Source: Proteobacteria bacterium UBA2383 (lineage in GTDB: Bacteria; Pseudomonadota; Gammaproteobacteria; Competibacterales; Competibacteraceae). From it: DNA of 8,676 nt. Positions 1 to 5,034 of the stretch are shown here, in pieces; the first letter of the stretch is position 1; each line of letters starts with the position of its first letter. Location of the stretch: NCBI GenBank assembly GCA_002343485.1, contig DDST01000036.1, positions 1 to 8,676 of the forward strand. Reading direction: 5' to 3'. The notes beneath the pieces were generated by a model. The model saw nothing but the letters and a program-made list of their open reading frames with translations, was not told the DNA's origin and did not search any database. Both the position numbers and the translations under genes were made by a program.

Positions 1-4
1 ATCT

Positions 5-793
5 CTAACATTTTGAGCGTGGATCACCCGGCAAATACAACCCTGCCAGCTTATAAAATGCCTCGGAAGTGCGGGGTCCTGCCCGGCCATCCACTTTCAC
101 ATAAATTCCCGGCATGCTATTCATAAAGCATTGCAACGCCTCGACCCAGGGCGAGGCGACGCCCTCATCGTAGCGTAGCAATGGCCAATCAGGCCGATTC
201 TCCGGATAATCAAATTCAATTAAGTTGCGTTCCGCCAATCGCCGCAGCAACACTGCCGCACCGCAGCGTTGGGCAATGCTGACCTCACTCCAAGTATCGT
301 CAGTGACGTACTTACCTTTAATGTAATGGGTCGAGTAATTCCATAAATAGGGTGAAGGAACGTCAGAATGGTGTAACCGGTAACCCCAGCCACCCCGCCC
401 TTCTAGTAAGAACAGGATGCCAGCAATGCTCCAATCCTGCCAAAGATCAAAATGATATAACTGTAGAGCATCAGTAGCGCTATCCTCCCAACGGAACGGT
501 GGTTCGCCTGCAATGGGCCGCCCGTCTGGCAAGTGCCGGGTGCGCTCGGTCAACGGATCACCATTATGCAAGTGAGCACTGAAATCACGACCCGTATCGC
601 TCTCATGCAGCACGGCCACGACAAACCAGGGGACATTCAACCGCTGACCCACTATTTGATATCGTTCACGCTCTTCTGCCAGTGCATTCGTAATTTCGTC
701 TACTTCAGCGGCCTGTTCCTGGCGAACTACGCAGGTTGCAAACATTTTCTGATAGTCATAGCGTAATTCATCCGTCAGCATGATGCGGCTCAT
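5..793 (-). CDS. Lysozyme-family peptidoglycan hydrolase with C-terminal peptidoglycan-binding domain
   Basis: Probably cleaves or binds peptidoglycan. The 262-aa product has a lysozyme-like N-terminal domain (about residues 45-150). It contains a segment reading LHES, then HLHNGDPLTERT and PDGRP, typical of the COG5526-type 'lysozyme family' proteins. Glu64 in HES is the likely catalytic acid. The C-terminus (about 214-256) has the pattern LQ..MN..PGIYVKVDGRAGPRT..AF....GLYLPGDP, typical of the peptidoglycan-binding domain fused to this family. No signal peptide or membrane segment is visible, so export would need a holin or another route, as for phage-type endolysins. A TTG codon at 799 could extend it by two residues. 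I chose the ATG at 793 because a GAG (804-802) sits 8 bases upstream of it and is too close to the TTG. It lies 75 bases downstream of the DUF2970-like gene on the same strand and may be co-transcribed. No phage genes are seen nearby. Family assignment is from remembered motifs. Confidence 0.8.
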   Translation of the reverse strand: MSRIMLTDELRYDYQKMFATCVVRQEQAAEVDEITNALAEERERYQIVGQRLNVPWFVVAVLHESDTGRDFSAHLHNGDPLTERTRHLPDGRPIAGEPPFRWEDSATDALQLYHFDLWQDWSIAGILFLLEGRGGWGYRLHHSDVPSPYLWNYSTHYIKGKYVTDDTWSEVSIAQRCGAAVLLRRLAERNLIEFDYPENRPDWPLLRYDEGVASPWVEALQCFMNSMPGIYVKVDGRAGPRTSEAFYKLAGLYLPGDPRSKC

Positions 794-830
794 AGTCAAA
801 TCTCGTTACAGGGGTTTGGGAATGGCGGAA

Positions 831-842
831 ACTAGCGCTAGT
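831..842. repeat. Perfect 12-bp palindrome ACTAGCGCTAGT
   Basis: The 12 bases read identically on both strands and lie in the short gap between the two minus-strand genes. Symmetry stops at the flanking bases (A at 830, G at 843). It could be a dimeric regulator site or a weak hairpin upstream of the lysozyme-family gene. A second, shorter palindrome (CCAGCTGG, 849-856) follows a few bases away. There is no T-run, so a terminator is unlikely. Function is unknown. Confidence 0.4.
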
Positions 843-868
843 GATCCTCCAGCTGGGTTTGCTTCAGA

Positions 869-1114
869 CTAGATACCTGCAGAGCGCAGTACCAGCTTGA
901 CCGCAATCAGCACTAGCAAAATGAACAGCAGAGTCATGATCAGCCCGACCAGGATGTAATGAATTGGACGGCCCTGCTGGAAATCCCGCGCGCGATTTTT
1001 CTCGCTTTGCACCCCGAAGAAAGCGGCCAATACGCTGAGAATGATGCGCAACGGTCCGGGCGGGCGGTTATCCGATGGATTGTCAGAATGATCAGTATCA
1101 GGTTTGGAAGACAT
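869..1114 (-). CDS. DUF2970-like small inner-membrane protein
   Basis: The 81-aa product has a hydrophilic, Asp/Ser/Pro-rich N-terminus (1-20) and a short hydrophobic stretch, LRIILSVLAAFFGVQ (22-36). A basic patch follows (SEKNRARDFQQGRP, 37-50), then a clear transmembrane helix (about 52-76). This layout, with the AAFFGVQS...RDF..G motif, matches the DUF2970 family of small proteobacterial membrane proteins, whose function is not established. The reading frame is open to an ATG at 1165. I chose the ATG at 1114 because a GAG (1124-1122) is spaced 7 bases before it, and the 17 extra residues do not look like part of the family. It is transcribed divergently from the adenylation enzyme gene and precedes the lysozyme-family gene on the same strand. 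Confidence 0.72.
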   Translation of the reverse strand: MSSKPDTDHSDNPSDNRPPGPLRIILSVLAAFFGVQSEKNRARDFQQGRPIHYILVGLIMTLLFILLVLIAVKLVLRSAGI

Positions 1115-1200
1115 TAGGTTACTCGATGACAAACTCTGGTAAATTAAACCATCAGTCAGTGCCATGTTGTCTATTTCGCCTTTCCCGGCGAGGCAGGCAC

Positions 1201-1229
1201 TTTATTCACGGTTCTCGTCGGCTTTTCAA
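1201..1229 (-). promoter_or_regulatory. Candidate sigma70-type promoter for the minus-strand pair
   Basis: Read on the minus strand, TTGAAA (1229-1224) and AATAAA (1206-1201) are separated by 17 bases. That matches the -35 consensus at five of six positions and the -10 at four of six. It would start transcription about 80 bases before the DUF2970-like start at 1114. The site overlaps the presumed leader of the plus-strand adenylation gene. This is pattern matching by eye only. Confidence 0.28.
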
Positions 1230-1231
1230 AG

Positions 1232-2569
1232 TTGCCAAGCCATTTCGCTATTATGCCAGCCAAACTGCCCTTGCTGTCATCGGACGCAGCTGATTCCCCC
1301 ATTGCCTATTGGCGGGATCACATGATCAGCCGCGCTGCTTTTCTACGTGATGCCGTGCACATCGCTCGCCAGCTTCCTGCTGCACGCTTTATCCTCAATC
1401 TATGCGAGGACCGTTATCAATTCCTGGCAGCATTCGCAGCGGTGGGCATCAATTATCAGACCAACTTATTGCCATCCAGCCGTGCCACCCTGCATTTACG
1501 GCAACTCGCTGAGGATTATCCCGACAGCCAAGCGATTGCGGATAGCGACATTGAGCGCTGGCTCGCCTCGAAAATCGTGGATAACGCCGCGTTACCGGTC
1601 CCCGAACTGCCAGCGGATCACCTCATGGCAATTGCCTTTACTTCGGGCAGCACCGGTCGAGCCAAACCCAACCTCAAGCGCTGGGGAGAACTGGTCAGTG
1701 GCGCCCAGCAGGCGCGGCAGCGTTTTGGCTTTAATACGGGCTTGACCGTGGTCGCGACTGTGCCGCCTCAGCACATGTACGGCCTGGAAACTTCAATCAT
1801 GGCGCCCCTGCTAAGCGGAGTGTGCATCCACGCCAACCGGCCGTTCTTTCCTGAAGATGTGCGCGCGGCCTTGGCCGATACACCGCCGCTCCGGATATTG
1901 GTCACCACGCCGGTTCACTTACGGGCTTGTGTCGAGGCTCAACTCATCTGGCCAGAGATCGCTTTTTTGATTTCAGCGACTGCGCCCCTGTCCCCGGCGC
2001 TCGCTGCTCAAGCAGAGCAGGTCTTTAACGCCCCGGTTCTGGAGATTTACGGTTGTACGGAGGCCGGTTCTATCGCAAGTCGCCGCGTACAGGAGAATGA
2101 TCATTGGTTGCTATATGACGGCTTCCATCTGGATGGTGACCACCTATCAGGCGCACACTTACCGGAACCCGTACCATTAGGAGATATCATTGAAATTTAT
2201 GATAAAGACCGGTTTCGTCTACTCGGTCGCCGTGAAGACTTGATTAACCTGGCTGGCAAGCGCAGCTCATTAGCTTATCTTAACCACCAGATCAATCAAA
2301 TTGAGGGCGTGATCGAAGGAGTTTTCGTTTTGCCGGATGAAACCGCAACAAGGACCCAGCGCTTGGCAGCCGTGGTTGTGGCGCCAGATCTAGACGAACG
2401 GCAACTATTGACAGCGCTGGCCGAACGGCTCGACCCGGTATTTCTGCCGCGGCCGCTGATTCGGGTTGCGCAACTACCACGCAATGAGACGGGCAAGATG
2501 ACGCGAGAAGCCCTATTGGCACTGATTACTGGTGCATCTTCATGCACCAAGATTCGTCATGATGAATGA
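1232..2569 (+). CDS. AMP-forming adenylation enzyme (acyl-CoA/acyl-ACP synthetase-like, ANL superfamily)
   Basis: Activates a carboxylic acid with ATP to an acyl-adenylate, probably passing it to CoA or a carrier protein. The 445-residue frame shows the ANL core motifs in order. These are the P-loop TSGSTGRAKP (137-146), YGCTEAG (273-279), the hinge region GRREDLINLAGKRSS (332-346, Asp336 at the hinge) and PRNETGKMTREAL (416-428) with the catalytic Lys422. The enzyme looks intact but is shorter than ordinary acyl-CoA synthetases (500-600 aa), mainly through a reduced N-terminal part. Short forms like this occur in aryl-polyene-type clusters. The start is uncertain: the longest frame begins with TTG at 1232, while an ATG at 1253 would give 438 aa. 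Neither has a good Shine-Dalgarno sequence. Its end overlaps the start of the downstream hotdog gene, implying translational coupling. The substrate cannot be read from the sequence; fatty, aryl or 4-hydroxybenzoate-like acids are all possible. Confidence 0.85.
   Translation: MPSHFAIMPAKLPLLSSDAADSPIAYWRDHMISRAAFLRDAVHIARQLPAARFILNLCEDRYQFLAAFAAVGINYQTNLLPSSRATLHLRQLAEDYPDSQAIADSDIERWLASKIVDNAALPVPELPADHLMAIAFTSGSTGRAKPNLKRWGELVSGAQQARQRFGFNTGLTVVATVPPQHMYGLETSIMAPLLSGVCIHANRPFFPEDVRAALADTPPLRILVTTPVHLRACVEAQLIWPEIAFLISATAPLSPALAAQAEQVFNAPVLEIYGCTEAGSIASRRVQENDHWLLYDGFHLDGDHLSGAHLPEPVPLGDIIEIYDKDRFRLLGRREDLINLAGKRSSLAYLNHQINQIEGVIEGVFVLPDETATRTQRLAAVVVAPDLDERQLLTALAERLDPVFLPRPLIRVAQLPRNETGKMTREALLALITGASSCTKIRHDE
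2530..2549 (+). promoter_or_regulatory. 8-bp perfect hairpin at the adenylation/hotdog gene junction
   Basis: TGGTGCAT (2530-2537) and ATGCACCA (2542-2549) are exact reverse complements around the four-base loop CTTC. The hairpin lies inside the last codons of the adenylation gene and ends 9 bases before the ATG at 2559, where a ribosome-binding site for the hotdog gene would be. No T-run follows, so it is not a typical terminator. It may control coupled translation: ribosomes finishing the upstream gene would unfold it. Confidence 0.5.
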
Positions 2570-2867
2570 AAAACAGCGTGTGATCGCCGCTAATCATCCA
2601 AGCCTGGCTGGGCATTTTCCGGGGCATCCGATCACACCGGGGATCGTTATTCTAGACGAGGTTATTCAGATGCTGGCCGAGCAATGGCCAGATAGACAAC
2701 CCATCGGAATACCGATCGTAAAATTTCTAGCACCACTGCGACCGGAGCAGCCTTTCAAGATTCGAATTTTCGAGTCCGGTCACCTTCGGGTCCGGTTTGA
2801 GTGCATCCAAGAGAATGGCTTGCTCCTGGCCCAAGGTTATTTACTCCTAGCGGATACAAGTAACTGA
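2559..2867 (+). CDS. Short hotdog-fold 3-hydroxyacyl dehydratase (FabA/FabZ/ApeI-like)
   Basis: Probably dehydrates a 3-hydroxyacyl thioester on a carrier protein or CoA. The 102-aa product has the hotdog active-site segment NHPSLAGHFPGHPITPGIVILDEV (about 12-35). His19 in GHFPG is the catalytic histidine. The acidic residue 14 positions later is Asp33, the spacing and residue of FabA (His70/Asp84) and ApeI-type enzymes, where FabZ has Glu. A Glu directly follows. The family's usual length is 110-150 aa, so this is a minimal version. Starts at 2559 and 2562 are adjacent and cannot be separated; an upstream ATG at 2532 lies within the junction hairpin and is less likely. The gene overlaps the adenylation enzyme by 8-11 bases with no clear Shine-Dalgarno sequence, so it is probably translated by coupling. 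The adenylation enzyme plus ApeI-type dehydratase pair is known from aryl polyene clusters. Other members of such a cluster are not in view. Confidence 0.78.
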   Translation: MMNEKQRVIAANHPSLAGHFPGHPITPGIVILDEVIQMLAEQWPDRQPIGIPIVKFLAPLRPEQPFKIRIFESGHLRVRFECIQENGLLLAQGYLLLADTSN

Positions 2868-2902
2868 CATGAAATGGGGGTTACTCAAGAGGAATTGGTT
2901 TA

Positions 2903-4087
2903 ATGCCTATCCATCGATTGCACGAGAGCCACGATCTTCGCTCCAAAATTCTCCCTGCCGAGTTGCTGTCGCTGTTCAATGATCGTTTTATCCGGTCATG
3001 TGATCTCATCGAGGAATATATTTTCCGGCTTGCTCTTAGGGTAGTCCGTCAAGCAGGGCTTGTAGCTCCCCTTGCAAAAGGCGGAACGGCTACGGAGATT
3101 GCCATAGGCGCCGGGCTTGATCCGTTAGCCGGGCCGTGGCTCACCGATTGGTTACTACGCCTGCTGACCGAACGAGGCGTTCTTCTCTGTGAAGATGGGA
3201 TTCCTGCTCGTTTCCAGATATCGAACCCCCTTCCGGATCTGGATCCCGTTGAAATTGAGCAGATGCAAGCCAGTCACGATGCTACCGCGCTGCCCTCGTT
3301 CCAACTAGCCACCCTTGCAGCAGAAGGCTATCCGCAGGTCATGCGAGGTGAATCCTCTGGGGAATCTATTCTTTTTACCGCAGACCGGATTGCCGCCTGG
3401 GCAGCGTATTTCTCCAATAAAAATCCATTATACGCGATCAGTAACGAAATCGGCGCGAGGGCGGTTCAGGCGCATTTCCCGCACCCGCGTGGGACTGTTT
3501 TGGAGATCGGTGGTGGATTTGGCAGCGGGGCAATGGCATTGCTTGACCGCTTCGACGAGGCCGGTGCCGCGACCCGTATTAATAATTACCATTTCACAGA
3601 GTATTCGCCGATCTTCCTGCGCCGCGGTCAGCGCGCATTAATGTCGCGCCCTAACGCACGCGGACATATTACTTGCGCACGTTTGGACATGAACCGGCCA
3701 TTCACCGAAGCACACATCGAACCAGCTAGTCTTTCAGTCGTTTACGGCGTAAACACGCTGCATGTAGCGCACGACCTTGCCTTTACGCTGCGAGAGATAT
3801 ACACCGCTCTCGCGCCAGGAGGATTAATTGCCGCTTCCGAATGTATGCGTCCCTTCCCTGCACAGACAGTTTACGTCGAATTTATCTTTGCCTTACTGGC
3901 GTCTTTTCGCTCTCCTGCTCTGCAAGCAGCGTGGCGGCCTAACGGTGGGTTTCTGACTCCTGAACAGTGGATCGAGGCATTCAAGACGGCAGGATTTAAG
4001 GATTCGTTTGTTTGGCCGGATATTTTCAACATTCGCGATCACTACCCAGCATTTGTCGTGGCAGCCGTGGGTGCGACACGACCTTGA
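2903..4087 (+). CDS. SAM-dependent methyltransferase, polyketide C-methyltransferase-like
   Basis: Transfers a methyl group from S-adenosylmethionine; the acceptor is unknown. The 394-aa product has an N-terminal helical, winged-helix-like region (about 37-115). The Rossmann methyltransferase domain follows, with motif I VLEIGGGFGSGA (199-210). Next is YHFTEYSPIFLRRGQRAL (229-246), which resembles the Y.FTD.S..F segment of polyketide-synthase C-methyltransferase domains. Further on are YGVNTLHVAHD (281-291) and the post-motif LAPGGLIAASE (303-313). Overall layout also fits winged-helix O-methyltransferases of the CrtF type, so C- versus O-methylation is open. The start is supported by AGAGGA nine bases before the ATG. 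It lies 35 bases after the hotdog gene on the same strand, so it is probably the third gene of one operon and may methylate an acyl intermediate or product made with the adenylation and hotdog enzymes. Confidence 0.8.
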   Translation: MPIHRLHESHDLRSKILPAELLSLFNDRFIRSCDLIEEYIFRLALRVVRQAGLVAPLAKGGTATEIAIGAGLDPLAGPWLTDWLLRLLTERGVLLCEDGIPARFQISNPLPDLDPVEIEQMQASHDATALPSFQLATLAAEGYPQVMRGESSGESILFTADRIAAWAAYFSNKNPLYAISNEIGARAVQAHFPHPRGTVLEIGGGFGSGAMALLDRFDEAGAATRINNYHFTEYSPIFLRRGQRALMSRPNARGHITCARLDMNRPFTEAHIEPASLSVVYGVNTLHVAHDLAFTLREIYTALAPGGLIAASECMRPFPAQTVYVEFIFALLASFRSPALQAAWRPNGGFLTPEQWIEAFKTAGFKDSFVWPDIFNIRDHYPAFVVAAVGATRP

Positions 4088-4111
4088 AAGATGGTGCGGA
4101 TTTGATTTATT

Positions 4112-4142
4112 CCTATCAATCAATAGGTATTATTTACCCTAT
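4112..4142 (+). other. Competing CCTAT/ATAGG/CCTAT hairpins after the methyltransferase gene
   Basis: CCTAT (4112-4116), ATAGG (4123-4127) and CCTAT (4138-4142) alternate in a 31-base AT-rich stretch just downstream of the methyltransferase stop. The central arm can pair with either flank. The first hairpin has 5 bp and a 6-base loop. The second extends to about 7 bp with a single bulged base. Both are weak and no long T-run follows. This could be a poor terminator or an attenuator-like leader for the OmpA gene, or it could be chance. Confidence 0.25.
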
Positions 4143-4185
4143 AGCCAGATGAAAGCTGTTGAGGCCATTGATGAGCTCGTGTCTT

Positions 4186-4191
4186 AAAGGA
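4186..4191 (+). promoter_or_regulatory. Shine-Dalgarno sequence fixing the OmpA-family start
   Basis: AAAGGA is spaced nine bases from the ATG at 4201, favouring that codon. A weaker alternative is GAGG (4161-4164), spaced six bases from an in-frame ATG at 4171, which would add ten residues. A TTG at 4159 has no support. Confidence 0.5.
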
Positions 4192-4200
4192 ATCCATCCA

Positions 4201-4941
4201 ATGAAATCCAAACTCTTTTGTAAAAAAATCACGATCATGTGGACCCTGATAGCATTCAAAAGCTTTCCAAAAGGCAGTCATGCCTTATGTCGCTGGATCG
4301 CTGGTTTATTATGGGTATTGAGCTGGAATACCGTTATCGTTGCAGCGCCACCTCCCCCTCAAACCGCTTCAGAAATCGAACGCGCCTTGGGCGGTGCTCC
4401 AGGCAATACCCAACCGGCCCTGCAATTACGCGGAGCGCCACATTCCGGTAGCTCAGGCGTGGGAAGATTGCGTGGTCCAGCCGGTATCGTCGATGATCCG
4501 GCATCGGCTAAACCAGCGCCAATTCAAATAGTTAATCCATCAGAAACAATAGATTATCCGGATCTAATCCGGGATCGGCCAAAAATTGCAGCCTTGATCC
4601 ATTTTGATTTGAACTCTGCACGCATCCGCAGTGATGCCTACCCGCTGCTGAATGAATATGTGGTTGCCTTGAAAAGCGCAACGCTTGCTGAGGCTATGCT
4701 GCTAATTGCTGGCCATACCGACGCTATCGGCTCGGATGACTATAATCTAAGATTATCTGAGAAACGGGCGCAGGCAGTGAGAGAATACCTGATTGAACAT
4801 GGAGTCACCCCTGATCGATTGATCGCCAAGGGATATGGGGAAATGTATCCCGTTGCATCCAATGCAACGGAGACCGGCCGGGATTTGAATCGCCGGAGCG
4901 AGTTTATTCGCTTGGATATATCGACAAAGATCAGCCCATGA
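4201..4941 (+). CDS. Exported OmpA-family peptidoglycan-binding protein
   Basis: Likely anchors an envelope complex to peptidoglycan in the periplasm. The 246-aa product begins with a basic region and a first hydrophobic patch (10-19). A stronger hydrophobic segment (32-49) follows and ends in VIVAA before a Pro-rich stretch, consistent with an unusually long signal peptide cleaved near residue 49. There is no lipobox cysteine. Residues 50-125 are low-complexity and Gly/Pro-rich with an IERALGG motif and RLRG-type elements. The C-terminus (about 129-240) is an OmpA domain with IHFDLNSARIRSDA, GHTDAIGSDDYNLRLSEKRAQAV and NRRSEF. Asp174 and Arg189 are 15 residues apart, as are the diaminopimelate-binding Asp271 and Arg286 of E. 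coli OmpA. There is no beta-barrel. It is followed 93 bases later by the TPR-CHAT lipoprotein gene. From memory, OmpA proteins of this layout recur beside CHAT or caspase-like genes, but I could not check this. Confidence 0.83.
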   Translation: MKSKLFCKKITIMWTLIAFKSFPKGSHALCRWIAGLLWVLSWNTVIVAAPPPPQTASEIERALGGAPGNTQPALQLRGAPHSGSSGVGRLRGPAGIVDDPASAKPAPIQIVNPSETIDYPDLIRDRPKIAALIHFDLNSARIRSDAYPLLNEYVVALKSATLAEAMLLIAGHTDAIGSDDYNLRLSEKRAQAVREYLIEHGVTPDRLIAKGYGEMYPVASNATETGRDLNRRSEFIRLDISTKISP

Positions 4942-4970
4942 GCGGCGAAAAATAAATATTAAAAGCCGCT
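4941..4970 (+). other. Stem with AT-rich loop directly after the OmpA-family stop
   Basis: AGCGGC (4941-4946) and GCCGCT (4965-4970) are exact reverse complements around an 18-base A/T-rich loop, beginning at the last base of the stop codon. Only a mixed TAAAGTTT follows, with no clean T-run, so it is at best a weak intrinsic terminator. It could also be a 3' stabilising stem separating expression of the OmpA and CHAT genes. Confidence 0.3.
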
Positions 4971-4975
4971 TAAAG

Positions 4976-5004
4976 TTTGGTATTTGATCCCATTGAATTA
5001 TCTA
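4976..5004 (+). promoter_or_regulatory. Weak candidate promoter before the TPR-CHAT gene
   Basis: TTTGGT (4976-4981) and TATCTA (4999-5004) are 17 bases apart in the AT-rich 93-base gap. Both match the sigma70 consensus only partly, and the last -10 base is wrong. It would allow the CHAT gene its own transcript after the stem at 4941-4970. The gap may equally be read through from the OmpA gene. Confidence 0.15.
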
Positions 5005-5034
5005 TAAGAATCAACCGATGAGGAGAGAGGGCGT

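Noticed and set aside
533..766. Open frame on the plus strand opposite the lysozyme-family gene
   Set aside because: It lies wholly antisense to a well-supported gene, has no recognisable motif and no ribosome-binding site.
1075..1293. Small plus-strand frame across the divergent intergenic region
   Set aside because: It overlaps both the DUF2970-like gene and the adenylation gene and has no family features.
1232..4087. Complete aryl polyene biosynthesis cluster
   Set aside because: Only the adenylation and dehydratase parts fit well. Carrier proteins, ketosynthases, ketoreductase, acyltransferases and exporter are all absent from the window.
4941..4970. Strong intrinsic terminator after the OmpA-family gene
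   Set aside because: The stem is only 6 bp, the loop is 18 bases and there is no T-run; it is listed only as a weak stem.
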